From NCBI GenBank assembly GCA_014607495.2, contig CP053148.1, positions 372,001 through 436,000 on the forward strand: 64,000 nucleotides of DNA, in the 5' to 3' direction. Shown one piece after another: positions 19,335 through 31,113 of the stretch; position 1 is the first letter of the stretch, and each line of letters begins with the position of its first letter. The notes beneath the pieces are model-generated. The model searched no databases. It saw nothing but the letters and a program-made list of their open reading frames with translations, and was not told where the DNA came from. This DNA is from Carposina sasakii (taxonomy: Eukaryota > Arthropoda > Insecta > Lepidoptera > Carposinidae). A program made the position numbers and the translations under genes.

Positions 19335-19850
19335 GTATGTATGTAGGTGGAAATTTCGAGAAATACGTTCTCAGTGTCTCCTCACACTTCCTACCAAATT
19401 TCATCATTATATTGTGTCAAATGGTTTTTGTTAAAATTGGGAATTCCCGTTTGTCCAGTTCCCGTGGAAATTACGGGAAATCCGTTCTTTGTGCTCCCTA
19501 GGAGTCCCTATTCTGGAAATATGTTCTCAGTTCTTTCTTACACTCCCTACCGAATATACCGTAAAAACTTGAAATTCCTGTTTGAGCCGTTCTCATGGGA
19601 ATTTCGGGAAACCCGTTCTTAATGGTCTTTTACACCCCCTAACAACATACACATCAAATTTCATCTGTGTACGTCAAACGGTTTATTTTTATACTTATTG
19701 AAAAGGCTCTTGGAAGTAGTTAAGGCGTACCGGAAGCACAGTGGAAATTTCGGTAAAAATTTTGAATTCCTGTCTGTCCCGTTCCCATGGGAATTTTGTG
19801 AAATCCGTTCTTAGTACTCTCTTATACCTCCTAACGAACATAAACACCAA

Positions 19851-20369
19851 AAGGGTGTGGGTGTAATTTACTTGTGAAATTTAAAATTTATTTGTATACA
19901 TGTGTCCGTTTCTTCGTGGGGTCGTGTAGGTATCTTGTTTTCGAAATTCTTTTTGATTTTGACTAATTTTACACTCGTTTTTGAGGATTTTCCCGACGTT
20001 TTCATTCAGCATCGTTATTATCCATCATAAATTCAAAAATCATCAGTACTAAAAACAATGGCTGTATGGATGCTGTATTCCTCATACTCTTTCTTCGAGA
20101 TAAACCAAACAAAAAAAAACAAATTTCATCTGTCATGTTGTGTCATGTCATCTGTACGTCACAGAATAATAAATTTCCATAACCCGTGATCACGCACGCT
20201 TTTGAAGCAACTTTTTAGTATGTCAAATTTTTACAACCTATTTACTGTATCTAAAAACTGATAATATTTATCGATTTGGTAACAATCGGCGGGTAAGATG
20301 AGTGGAAGATGCGGGATTTTTGACTCGTTTTTGCTACACTACCCGGAATACATTGGTCATTGATGACTC
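19851..20369. other. Non-coding, old repeat debris
   Basis: No gene. Bases 19970-20060 vaguely recall the ACCGACTTC family interior. Confidence 0.35.
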
Positions 20370-20655
20370 CTTCTGGGGACTTGTTATTCTATGGTGTATG
20401 TCAAACTTATACCTCCATGCGTCAAATGGTAAAAAAAAATTGTATTTAATTCATATTTATTCCAGGCCCACAGTAAATTATGCGAAACCCTATAGCCTAT
20501 GTTCATCCGGGTCTAATAAGGATTCTAACGGTGAAAGAATTTTTAAAATCGGTCCAGTAGTTTCGGAGCCTATACGCTGCAAAAAAAAAACCAAAAAAAC
20601 ATACATACAAACAAACAATCAAAGTTTACCTCTTTATAATATTAGTATAGATTAA
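20370..20655 (+). repeat. Dispersed repeat ending TTTATAATATTAGTATAGAT
   Basis: Carries CCTATGTTCATCCGGGTC, AAAATCGGTCCAGTAGTTTC and an A-rich block before the end. A related end occurs at about 34505-34605. Possibly Helitron-related. The reading frame through it is not a gene. Confidence 0.55.
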
Positions 20656-21399
20656 GTTTTAAATATTTAAATAATTTTAGATATGTACATATTGACAAAG
20701 ACAATAATTGTCTTTGATATTGAATATGTATAAATTAGTTACGTTATTTATCGCTTTTCAGTTAAAGTCTTTGTCGTTTGTGTTTTTTGAAGTCGGTTAT
20801 ATATATTTTTTTAAGTCAGTTTATATTCAGTTTTAATCTATTTTTATGACAGTTTTCTACGTGGATTAAAGAGCTTTAAATCTCTTCCTTAAAATTGATA
20901 CTTACGAGTAAATACTATACTTAGTTATGATACCTAATTTACTGAAACTTATGAAATCTAGGATCGTATTTATAGCGAGAATAAGATAGCAAAATACTCC
21001 AATCCGTGTACCAGACATCTCAAACATTTCCTTTTGAAATTCTCTTTAGAAAGCTGCCCCAATTTGTCGTCGGTCTTTCTCGAATATTATTCCCACGTTA
21101 TTTATTTTACCGACACGAGTCTTTAAAAGCGTGGTCACCATCACCTCACGGAGCTGCTCCATCCATCAACGTCCCATCAATTTGCTCTCTGGGTTTCCGT
21201 AAATGTACCGGAAATATTAGGCAACAGGATAAAACGTCGCTGTTTCATTTAATACCTTTTACAGTATATAAAGTTATATAGGTACATAAACAGTACATAA
21301 TTTTACAACAATATTCACCAAAGAGCTTACGAAAATAATTTGAAAACTACATGACCAGTTTTAGTAGTGTCAAGTTCCGCTTCTTAGGCACAATTACAA
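20656..21399. other. Non-coding stretch
   Basis: Nothing I can support. The 91-codon frame at 21006 has no domain. Confidence 0.35.
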
Positions 21400-22257
21400 A
21401 AAATAAATATTCACACACACTACACATTCACAACACATTAACCTAGTCCCACACCAAGATCCCTAAGGTCTTGTGTCGCGGATACTAAGTAGTGGTAGCT
21501 AATATAACGTATAGCTTTAAAAATAACATGCTATTTGTCCATAGCGCAGTAACCAATGATTTAATAGACTCGTTCCAAGCTATACGCTATAACGATATGC
21601 GCGCTTTACGTGTCGCGTACGCATGACTCATCGCGCCTTCGATCCACACGCGCACGCATAGCGTATGACGGCCGGCGCCGGACTACCAATAATAGCTACC
21701 AGCTATTATGAATATGAAATAGCGTCAACTGGAATATAGTGTATTCGTGACTTGTCATTGGCTTGCGTAATATTGGTATTGTGATATAGAACGTAACCTG
21801 CTATGAAAAGAATATAGCGTATTCGTTCGGTCGTATTCATTCATTCGTGACTTGTGATTTACGGGATATTGGTATTGGTGATATAGAACGTAACAGCTCA
21901 GAATAGAGGTTCGTTCGGATTCGTGACTCTTTATTATCGTGATGTTGGTATTGTGATATAGAACGTAACAGTTTGTTTCATAGAATTGCTCCGGTGCCCG
22001 ATTCTGGAACTAACATTTTTTGTATGCAGTTATATAGATTACATAATCATACACTAGGCAACTAGCGCCACCGTTCAAAGGAACTACAGGTAATAATCAC
22101 AACTCGTAACGTTATAACGTCACGGAAAAAATAGCGCGCTACTTGCATGTAGCATATCGCTTTCACGCGTTCCGAGAATATAGCTTTTATGAACACCACT
22201 AGTACTAAGCAACGGTATATAAATACATAGATAAGTATAGAAACATCCATGACTCGG
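21400..22257 (-). repeat. tRNA-SINE family Z, split by an insertion
   Basis: 21400-21489 and 22202-22257 together make the 3' part of family Z (ACACATTAACCTAGTCCCAC, ATCCCTAAGGTCTTG, then CAACGGTATATAAATACATA). The parts are separated by the hAT-like element at 21490..22201. Confidence 0.85.
21490..22201. mobile_element. hAT-like element inserted in a tRNA-SINE
   Basis: Ends TAGTGGT and ACCACTA, with 8-bp flanks ATACTAAG (21482-21489) and GTACTAAG (22202-22209). The single mismatch is explained by a G to A change, because other SINE copies read GTACTAAG. The interior has three imperfect repeats (about 21730-21985), each ending in ATATAGAACGTAAC. No transposase. Confidence 0.75.
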
Positions 22258-22261
22258 CCAT

Positions 22262-22480
22262 TAAACTTAGAGGTACGTGTACGTCTACGCTTACGTGCAC
22301 GCATACGCATCCGGTGTGCTCGAGCCTTAAAACGCAGTCTATTTACTCAACTTTGGTACCCTAATATCTTGGTAACCAGACACTTCCCAGGTATCCTTCC
22401 ATGGAGAAAAATGATCGTGATGATGAGGAGATTTCGTAGTTTTCGGGAACGTTGACGACCAAATAATACTAACATAAAAT
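22262..22480 (-). mobile_element. Two partial MITEs
   Basis: 22262-22330 is one arm of the CTCGAGCACACCGG MITE. 22330-22478 is an inverted piece of the MITE at 57001..57374 (CGCAGTCTATTTACTCAAC, CTTCCATGGAGAAAAATGAT, GGGAACGTTGACGACC). Confidence 0.65.
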
Positions 22481-23126
22481 TTTAAGTTTGTGTAATACCT
22501 ACTAACACAATGGGCACAAGCCTGAAATAAAAAGATTTTATTTTATTTATTTTATTATTCATAACTACCGATAAGGACTCCATTGTTCAATTTTACCATG
22601 CATTAATAACAAAGTTTGTAGAATCCAGATAAAAGTTTAATTCGATGATTATTACTTCGCTCTTAATTAAGTTAGTGCTACGAGTAACTAGGACAGTATA
22701 TGAAACGTGTATAACTACTTAATAAAGGAATAAATAAAAATAATAATGCCATATTTTTTGGCGAAACATGGCACTGATCTAATTACATAAACTTACATAC
22801 TGACTGAGCTGTATTCCCGAAAGGGGGGGGGGGCAGATCTGCAAGATCATAGAGGAGATCTTCTAAAGCCAAAGTTGATTAATTGATCTATTTTACAGGA
22901 TTTTTTCTTATAACAGAGGCGGTGCTTTACACAGCTGAATGATTTTGAAGCTTAATTAAGCGTGAACGTATACCCTATCTACTAACATAATGTCTAGTAG
23001 GAAAAATAAAAGTTCACCCGAGTGCGGGGAGGAATTTACAGGAAAATTACATACATATAGAAATATAGAAATAGAGATTGACGGTACCTACCTACTCACA
23101 GTAGTCATGAATGACCGTACAAATCG
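22481..23126. other. Non-coding stretch
   Basis: AT-rich, with a G homopolymer run at about 22822. No gene. Confidence 0.4.
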
Positions 23127-23320
23127 GCCGCCTCATTACATAAAAGCAATAGCAAAGCCGAAACAGCGCGATCGCGATAACTGAGAGTATGTGCGTGCGC
23201 GCAATGAGCGCTCGGCGTCCTCCCGCGCCCCGCACCGCACCCCACGCACACACACATTCTCAATTTTCGCTATCGCATTGCTTCAGCTCTGCTATTGCAA
23301 GTTACGTAATCAGGGGGCGG
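23127..23320. mobile_element. MITE, second copy of the CCCCCTGATTACG family
   Basis: Left arm CATTACATAAAAGCAATAGC, right arm ending ACGTAATCAGGGGGCGG, around a CG-rich spacer with GTGCGTGCGCGC. Confidence 0.75.
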
Positions 23321-24567
23321 GGTTGATCTTGGTCTTTTTACCGCTCGAAATGATTTTTTATTTTATAAGATGTAAATATTATTTGACAGATATCCCATAT
23401 ATTTTGCTATCAAAAGTCATATAGGTATATAACGAGGATATAACTTTACGCGTGGTTTTTTAGAAGCATCGTATACATATAACTTGCGACCTGCATCATC
23501 TCTAGTAGCATGACCTGCGTCATTGCATGATTTATCGACATTTAGCCTGTCAAAATATGATAAATATAGCCGCCATGTTGAATTTTGTTTAGAGACGATA
23601 CGATATCCACGATGCGTGGTCATGCTAGGGGGGCAGGTTCAAACGGGTACAAAATATGCTGATACGATTAATACATAAAATTATATCTGATGTGATTTCG
23701 CTCAGCTTAGCCGCATTGTCGGCGGCACAATGGCGTCATTCATTCAGTAATCACTGTTACTTCAACCGTAATCTCAATAATCCTATATTCAATTACTTAT
23801 AGTACCTGTTCGATCTATTGGCCCAATTAATTATGAAGCGTAATGATACATTTACATGGACTAGTATAGAGTTTTAAGTTAACTAACATAAATCATAATA
23901 CTTAAATTTTAAAACCCAGACTGAAAACAAGGAAATACAGATTGAAAAACGTATATTCTTATAATATAGTTAGCCATTGTTATCAAAATAAATCGTTTGC
24001 CGTATATTATTACTTTCGCTCAAAAATTCACAACTACTGCGCAAAAGATGATTACTCATTTACGCACAGGAATATGTACCTCTATCTTTGCCATAGCATA
24101 TACTAATATACTACGGAATAGACATCGGATCGTTTCAGCAAATTGAACAATTAGATACCGAAGCAATTAAGAACTGAGCTGAGCGATTAATCTGCAGGAT
24201 AAAGTAGGATGTATCTTGCTAGTTTGAGCCTTCGTTTGATAGTTTCAGGTATGGCTGAAAATCGTAACATCTCTGTCGGCAGTGATTATATTCTCTTTGA
24301 TCTCGGTTTACTCTTTACTTATCTACTAACTACGAGTACTTAAAGATTTTGAAGATATTTTACATTAGATTGATGTTTGTATTGCAAGCCATCGTCATTA
24401 TCCTGTCCTCATGCCATTGTTTATGGTGTCTGCGCAATAATGTTGCTTTCATAACTCATGAGTTAAGGATTCGGTCTTTGTTTTTACGATCTGCTACCTG
24501 CTTGACGCCATCACTTCTAGGGTAGAAGTGCATATAATTGTAAGTGTGAAATAAATATTTAACATAT
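23321..24567. other. Non-coding stretch
   Basis: No supported gene or repeat. Confidence 0.4.
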
Positions 24568-24578
24568 AAACATATTTA

Positions 24579-24852
24579 CAAACATCTTTGGCCGTGCGGT
24601 GCCGGCAGAGTAGAATTCGTACCACCCCATGTCTGCCCGTGGGTATCGTACGAGGCGATTAAGGGTTTCCGGGAGGTGGGTAGCAGCGCCTTCCGTGCTG
24701 ACAACATAGTCCGAAAATCATACTGCGGTCACCAACCCACCTGCCTAGCGTGGTGACTATGGGCAAAACCCCCCTGTGGCAGTAGCCTTGTGGCGTGCCC
24801 TGGGGGAGGCCTACATCCAGCAGTGGACTGCAATAGGCTGAAGATGAAGAAG
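24579..24852 (+). repeat. Family W, SINE-like with RTE 3' end
   Basis: Flanked by an 11-bp duplication, AAACATATTTA, at 24568-24578 and 24853-24863. It begins near GCCGTGCGGTGCCGGCAG and ends GGAGGCCTACATCCAGCAGT, GGACTGCAATAGGCTG and an AAGATG-type tail. The 3' end matches the ORF end of the RTE at 53501..54539. Inverted copies lie at 30427..30691 and 60176..60436. Confidence 0.85.
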
Positions 24853-24865
24853 AAACATATTTATA

Positions 24866-25103
24866 TGTATAAATATTCACACACTTCACAACACATTGAC
24901 CTAGTCCCACACTAAGATCCCTAAGGTTTTGTATCGTGGGTACTAAGCAACGGTATATAAATACATAGATAAGTATAGAAACATCCATGACTCGGAAACA
25001 AACATCAATATTCATCACATCAATGTTTGCACCTACCGGGATTCGAACCCAGGACCTATGGCGTCGCAGGCAGGGCCACTACCAAATACACCAATTGGCC
25101 GTC
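24866..25103 (-). repeat. tRNA-derived SINE family Z
   Basis: On minus it starts with a tRNA-like head whose B box is GGGTTCGAATCCCGG, followed by GTGCAAACATTGATG and the usual 3' half. It sits directly beside a W copy. Confidence 0.85.
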
Positions 25104-26029
25104 AAGTATTTAAACTACCACTGAATTTATTTTCAATATGTCAGGCAGGTAAATATTCAAGAAAAAAATGTGTGTAATATTGACTTTATTACATTTGGTG
25201 TTGTATAACAAATAACTTCTAATATTAGACTTTACTTTAAGTAATACTTTTAATATCTAGCAGCATTTTTTAATCTTACTCTGTTTTTACGACTCTTGTA
25301 AAGATAGTTAAAATAACGAAATTGCGAAACTGATATCGACTTTTATCCAAAACGGCATAAGTCAATGAACGTGAGTGAATGTCCCAAGCCAGTAATAACA
25401 ATAAAACTACACGGTCCTAGTTTACTTTACAGTCCATTTCCGATTAAAGAAGCGCACTTAAAACTTCGTCTGTGCTGGCTTTACCTCCCAAACAAATAAA
25501 CTCAAGTCGGCAAATATATGTGTGCAGAATAATACCTCCGTCCCCCTCGAAAAAGAAAAAAAAGAAGAAAAAGGACGAAGAAGGAGAAGAAGTCGGTATT
25601 TTACATGGTAGATATAAGAAGGTGCATTCTATCTTCTTTTTGATCTACTAGCTGCTTCTCGAGCGGAATACTACTTGTTTAAGGAATCAAGTGCCTAAAT
25701 GATCCATAACTTTTAATCCCCCGCTAAACTAAAATTACACACCCCCTAAAATGTGCCTGTAAGATTACCTTCGTGATCTCTCGTTCTCGCTACTTCATTT
25801 TGGGAACGCAGACAAGCTTTATCCCGCGAGCTCATTCCGTGGACCACAGAATATAGCCTGTGTCGTTCTACGTTCTCGCAACTATATGAACTTATACGAT
25901 TTCAAGAAGGTTGATTAAAAAAACCCTGGAAAGGTTACAAACTTATGCCTTTCGCATTTATAATATTTCTTAGGATCGAAAGATTGTGGCCTCTGCACAG
26001 ATACGCTCGCCGAGGCAGAACAACAGCAG
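25104..26029. other. Non-coding stretch
   Basis: Holds a purine-rich run (AAAAGAAGAAAAAGGACG and more) at about 25551-25600. No gene. Confidence 0.4.
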
Positions 26030-27091
26030 ACCGGAATAATCGCATCAAATACAAACACAATCGAATGGAAGACAAATTAATCGAGTTTTCTTCAAGTATC
26101 TAGATTACTTACTAAAAGGTATTCCTCCCGAGTTTAATAAAATTGCAATCGAGAGTGTTCACTCAGAAAATACGAGATCCCTTTCAAACATCTTTGCATC
26201 GCACCCAGCGACAGGATCCCCAAAAAGTGGGTATTTGATGAAAAAAATAATAAAGTCCAGTTGCATGAGAATGACGACTGCAAAGGCCTGAACGGGAATG
26301 AACTTAGCATATTCATAGACGGGTCCGAAACAGACTTAGGTCAGGAGTATTCTCCGAGGACTTGCAGGTCAGAGTCGCCACACCTTTGGGATGCTACAAT
26401 ACGGTCTTCCAGGCCGAGTGCTTCGCGATCTCACAGGCAGCTACATCCATAATAGCCAGAGAGGTAACTGACCAAGGCATCAGAATCCTTTTGGACAGTC
26501 CTACAGGCAACACTATGACCTCGGGGCTCCTCTACGACTACCACCCCCAACTAACAGAGGTATGTATGATACAACCGTCTCACACTGCAGTAGATCAAAG
26601 GCCACAGCGGCTCGAGAGGTGATGACTCTGCAGACGCGCTGGCCAGGCAAGGTTCGGACCTTATAGCCATAGGTCCGGGGCCTATCATACAGCCCCCGCA
26701 GGTATGCAAACAACACGATGCACACTGGTTCAGTCAGGAGGACTGTCGGCAAGCAAAAGAGGCCTTACCTCAAATTTGCGGCCGACTGTCAAAAAGGTTA
26801 ATGAAGTTGAATAAATCCCAACTGAGACTAATAACCAGCATTATTACAGGTCCAGCATTATTGAAGGCTCCATCTTCAACAAACACCTCTCTACATTAGG
26901 TGTTGCAGATAGTCCCTTGTGCAGAGCCTGCATGGAGGAAGAGGAGACAGCCGCCCATCTGCTGCTGCGCTGCAGAGAAGTGGCCCCATACCGGGCAAAA
27001 TATCTCGGCTCTCCGGGCTCGTTTAGCGAGACTCTGGGCAACCTTAAAAGGCTGCTAGGATTTTTGGAGGAGACAGGCTGGCTCGGGTAGA
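26030..27091 (+). pseudogene. LINE ORF2 C-terminal half: RNase H and zinc knuckle
   Basis: An RNase H-like start (LSIFIDGSETDLG) is followed after a frameshift at about 26343 by GVFSEDLQVRVATPLG and VFQAECFAISQAATSI, the conserved Glu and surrounding helix, and IRILLDS with the next Asp. Later frames give GDDSADALARQGSD and, near the end, CRACMEEEETAAHLLLRC, the Cys-Cys-His-Cys knuckle, stopping at 27089-27091 after GWLG. Several frameshifts and a missing middle make it a dead copy of an I/Jockey-type LINE with RNase H. Confidence 0.8.
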
Positions 27092-27439
27092 GAGCATACC
27101 ACCCTTATGCAAAATATCATTTGGGGTCGGTACAATATGTAGGTACTCTTCTTTCATTTATCCCTATTATCCGTCATCTCGTTATTTTCATGTCTACCTC
27201 TTCCTTTATAACCATCTTACTTCGGACACGGCTTAACGCAACATATAATAACACGACTTAACACAATTATCTTCATCTTCATAAGCCTATTGCAGTTCAC
27301 TACTGGACGTAGGCCCCCCCCCTGCCATAAGGGGAATTTTGTTACTAAAAAGTTCCACTATCTGTTTTTCGGCGGCTCTATCATTAGAGCCTCGTTTCTT
27401 TATATTATGTATAGCTGATCAAAATCCTGTACAAAAATC
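27092..27439. other. Non-coding with a W-family scrap
   Basis: 27265-27335 reads ATAAGCCTATTGCAGTTCAC then GGACGTAGGCC, a fragment of family W. Nothing else. Confidence 0.5.
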
Positions 27440-27745
27440 TAAAAACGAACTACTCGTGCCTATTATATTTGAGGATATCCCTAGATTCCTTAGAGATTCC
27501 ATCATCAGATGTTATGTTTTTACTACATGTGCCTACAATATTTGAGGATTGCCCTCGATTTCTCCAAGATCCCATCATCAGATCCTGATGTAGTGAATAT
27601 GGGACCAACCTAGAAGCATTACCATGACCAACTATAAAAAAAAATTGAAATCGATTCATAACTGACGGAGTACTGAGGTAACACACATTAAAAATAAAAC
27701 ATACAGACGAATTGATAACCTCTCTTTTTGAAGTCGGTTAAAATA
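27440..27745 (-). repeat. Inverted copy of the ACCGACTTC repeat
   Basis: Ends TTTTTGAAGTCGGTTAAAA. The interior has CCCATCATCAGATCCTGATG twice in related form, matching 17728..18126 in inverse. Confidence 0.65.
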
Positions 27746-27964
27746 TATAAACACACAGTTCATTGAATTATAATCCCTGCCAAATCAATTTACACGCAAC
27801 ATTATCTAATCAGGGCATAGAAGATTCCTACACGAGGTAAATAAGTTATCACAACGAGTGTTAGTCCATCCATCGTGGGATCCCGTGGCCCCGGGATCGG
27901 GTGTAATCTCATTAGGGGCCATTACCTCAGTATCACCTCAAAAAAGCTACTATATGTATGTATG

Positions 27965-28408
27965 TTTATGTTACTTGTTTCACTGGGAGATTTCTTGCTA
28001 TTTCTTCTTCCAAGCAGTGACACTTCATTGAAATAGTGTAACAGTAATTAGTACAGTCATGCGCTCTGTCAAATCTAATGTTGGTTTTGCCTTAAGGAAG
28101 AACTGACTTTAGCAGTTCTCCTGGGTTTCGTCTTTAGGCGACCATATCTGTTCACGTTGGTGGCTATAAAGCCCCGAAACGCCGACTTATGCTTGATAGA
28201 CCGTAACAAATCGCACCTTGGGGTGGGCACCGTTGCCAAAATGAAATTTTTTCGAAACATTTGTTTTTCTGTTTTGTTTTGGTCTTATTTAAATTCACTT
28301 CCATTTCATGTTTGGTAGCGGTTTCATTTTGGGCTGCGAACAGTGCGAACGTGGAAAGTAACATATAAAAAAATTACAATCGAATGTCAAATAAATGATT
28401 TTATATAA
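27965..28408 (+). repeat. Family V dispersed repeat, copy 1
   Basis: Contains TTCTTGCTATTTCTTCTTCC, CATTGAAATAGTGTAACAGT, AAATCGCACCTTGGGGTGGG and TTGGTAGCGGTTTCATTTTG. A second tandem-oriented copy begins at 28684 and an inverted copy lies at 52252..52666. The short frames on the minus strand are repeats, not genes. Confidence 0.75.
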
Positions 28409-28683
28409 GATGATTTGAATATTTAAATATATTCTCACTTTGCTTACATAAACTAGAAGGAAAACTTTTTTGTACATTTACAATAATATCTCAAGCATGG
28501 AGGAAATAAAAATTTTCCTCCACGATCTCAAGTTTGTATATGAAAATTTTAGTTCTTAGACACAGTCTATGTATATGATATATTGTGTTATGATAATTGA
28601 ATTTATACACACTAAGTGAGTTAAGTGTTACTATGATTATCTGATATCTAATCCAATGTAAGATTCTTTTGTTAATGTGTTAC

Positions 28684-29138
28684 TTAGTTTTGACTGTGTC
28701 GCTGGGAGTTTTCTTGCTATTTCTTCTTCCAAGCAATGACACTTCACTGAAATAGTGTAACAGTAATAGTAGAATCATGCGGTATGTCAGACCTAATGTT
28801 GGTTTTGCCATAAAGGAGAACTGTGTAGCAGCTCTCCTGGATTTCGTCTTTAGGCGTCCTTAACTCTTATTAGCTCCACGTTGGTGTCTATTAAGCCCCG
28901 AATCGCTAACTTATGCCTGACAGACCGTAACAAATCGCACCTTGGGGTGGTGACCGTTGCCAAAGCAAAAGCTTTGCCATTTATTTTTTTTGGGTTGTTT
29001 AAATTCACCTCCTTTTTTGTTTGGTAGCGGTTTCATTTTGGGGTGCGAACATAGAAAGTAACATATAATTAGACAATCGACAAACAAGTTGTTAATGCTT
29101 TCATGTCGAATAAATGATTTTGATTTGATTTTGATGAA
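28684..29138 (+). repeat. Family V dispersed repeat, copy 2
   Basis: Longer than copy 1 and ending in ATGATTTTGATTTGATTTTG, a short-repeat tail of the type seen at LINE and SINE 3' ends. Confidence 0.8.
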
Positions 29139-30415
29139 CAGTGAATAAATTTTCCGTTTTGTGATTGTAGCTAATCCAAGCGGGGTGGAATAATCAATTA
29201 TAGTGACATGTATCGCAATAATAATTAACATTCTGTTCTGACCACCTTACATAATATTATCATGTTGATGTCCCTAAGTCCTTAAATTTTCTAGGGTAAC
29301 TAGCTGTGCCGAATAACGGCACTGAAGAAACATTTCACATGACACTGTAAAGAGGCCCCAGTTTTGCTTACACACCGCCGCTGTATAGCGGTATTACGGT
29401 ACCGCAGCTCTGGGAAATCCAAGCATGACGCTAACCAACAGGCTGTCTATCGGTTTAGCTGACATTTTATAATATATTTGACACGGACTCACTAGGACAA
29501 GTTATGTTATCAAAGTTGGTAAATTTCCCTGTGGAGGCAGTAGGTACGAGTATAATTGATATTATTTCTATTCTTACATGTATAATATTAGGATCTTAAA
29601 CTCCGTATAAAAATAACAATATTAAAATCAGTTAAGGTGGACTCGAACTTCAATCACACTCAACCATTGGAAAATATTTTTTGTCAAAAATAAACAAATC
29701 ATTAAAAATTATCTTTAGCATTTATTTTCACTGGTATAAAGAATTATTAAGTTGTAAACATGTTTTGAGCGAATACTTATATGTAGGTAATCATTTTTAT
29801 TTACAGAATAGTGGTGTTTACTAAAAGTGAAGCTAAATAAGTAAAAAAGTGTTTTTTATTTAAATTAATTAACATTATTTATGCTATATTTCATCTTAAG
29901 CTTTACACTTTATATATAACAGTTTTTATTCCCTCCGTTACATTACTCAATTTTAGTCTCATTTTGCTCCGCTACTCACTCAGCTAATTGATAAAAAAGT
30001 AATAAAAAGTTTCATACTAAAAGCATCCTTTTCTTAATCTTAATTTTCAAATTAAAATGTTTGACATATAAGTGAAAATCAAACAGAGATGTCTCCGTAG
30101 AAAGAGTAGTCAAAGGTGTCTCTAATCATTTTTTTTAATTCGTAACAGCTACTGATCGTTTCTCAGTAATTTATCATGCAATTTCATTTGAAAAGAGTTA
30201 AATTTTTTTGCTTTGTTATTGCTTGTTGGGTACATACTCGTACTTACTATTATTACTTACCTATTAGTTATTGTTAATCTTAATGTAATAACAGACAAGA
30301 TATTTAGTATGCGAACATATTTAAATGGTTAGCAGCTTTGTATTAGTTGTTTAATTAGATATTTAAGACGGTTTGTTTTCTAAATAAAGTAAAAATTAAT
30401 AAATAAAATTTATGT
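29139..30415. other. AT-rich non-coding stretch
   Basis: A small GC-richer patch at 29290-29450. No supported gene. Confidence 0.4.
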
Positions 30416-30426
30416 AGATTTCCTAT

Positions 30427-30691
30427 CATCATCATCATCATCAGCCTATTGCAGTTCACTGCAGGACGTAGGCCTCCCCCAGGGCACGCCACAAGGCTAC
30501 CATGGGGGGTATTTGCCCATAGTCACCACGCTGGGCAGGCGGGTTGGTGACCGCAGTTTGTATTTTGGACTATGTTGTCAACACGGGAGGCGCTGCTGCC
30601 CAACTCCCGCAAACCCTTATTCGCCTCGTACGATACCCACGGGCAGACATGGGGTGGTACGAATTCTACTCTGCTGGCACCACACGGTCAT
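30427..30691 (-). repeat. Family W copy
   Basis: Sense on minus. Flanked by AGATTTCCTAT (30416-30426) and AGATTACCTAT (30692-30702), an 11-bp duplication with one mismatch. Its tail appears on plus as a run of ATC. Confidence 0.85.
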
Positions 30692-30924
30692 AGATTACCT
30701 ATATAATAACCTAATAACCACCTACTTATTTATTTATATGTACACGGACCTGACGGCATTACAGCGATACCAAGGTGCCGTCAAGTTTAGGAGAAAATAA
30801 AAGGAGAAGAAAACAGAACAAATAAACATTGAAATAGACATATGTAGTAAATTACAAAACAAAAAAAACAGCGATAAAAAATAGTAAAAAAAATAAATAC
30901 ATAATTGAACTAATCCGGACAATA

Positions 30925-31113
30925 TCAGTCATCTCTCAAAACCTCATACACTCTGCACAAACACTCCTCCATCCATCTATCAGCAAACAAATCACACTCC
31001 GGTGCTGACATCAGAAGCGCATTCAATAGGGTCAGAGCACGAACCAATGGTGAGTTCCTATGCGACACCGTGCGCGCCTGAGGAACAGCTAGGAGATGAC
31101 GGCTACATAACTT
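30925..31113 (-). pseudogene. Retroelement C-terminal remnant
   Basis: An uninterrupted 62-codon frame on minus reading ...LAVPQARTVSHRNSPLVRAL, then NALLMSAPECDLFADRW, ending LRDD and TGA at 30927-30925. The composition is that of a real protein end and recalls the C-termini of lepidopteran retroelement proteins. I cannot name the family. No start or upstream domain remains. Confidence 0.45.

Larger units (their letters stand above)
18527..19344 (+). repeat. Family Y copy (interrupted) inserted in the array
   Basis: Begins TGGTCAGAAGTGGCACCATG and ends in ATGT repeats. A 10-bp duplication, AGGTGGAAAT, stands at 18517-18526 and 19345-19354. Removing it restores the array phrase around GTGGAAATTTCGAG. 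The tail is split by a hAT-like element at 18597..19334. Confidence 0.8.
18313..19850 (+). repeat. Degenerate tandem array, interrupted by insertions
   Basis: Repeated phrases CCCGTTTGTCCCGTTCCC, GTGGGAATTTCG and CCGTTCTTAGTG recur at roughly 18370, 18500, 19445, 19590 and 19770. Units are about 100-140 bp and diverged. The array follows directly on the LINE RT fragment, so it may be a repetitive LINE 3' UTR. Between 18527 and 19344 it is split by a nested insertion stack. Confidence 0.6.

Noticed and set aside
24659..25018. 119-residue minus ORF
   Set aside because: It is a reading of adjacent W and Z SINE-like repeats.
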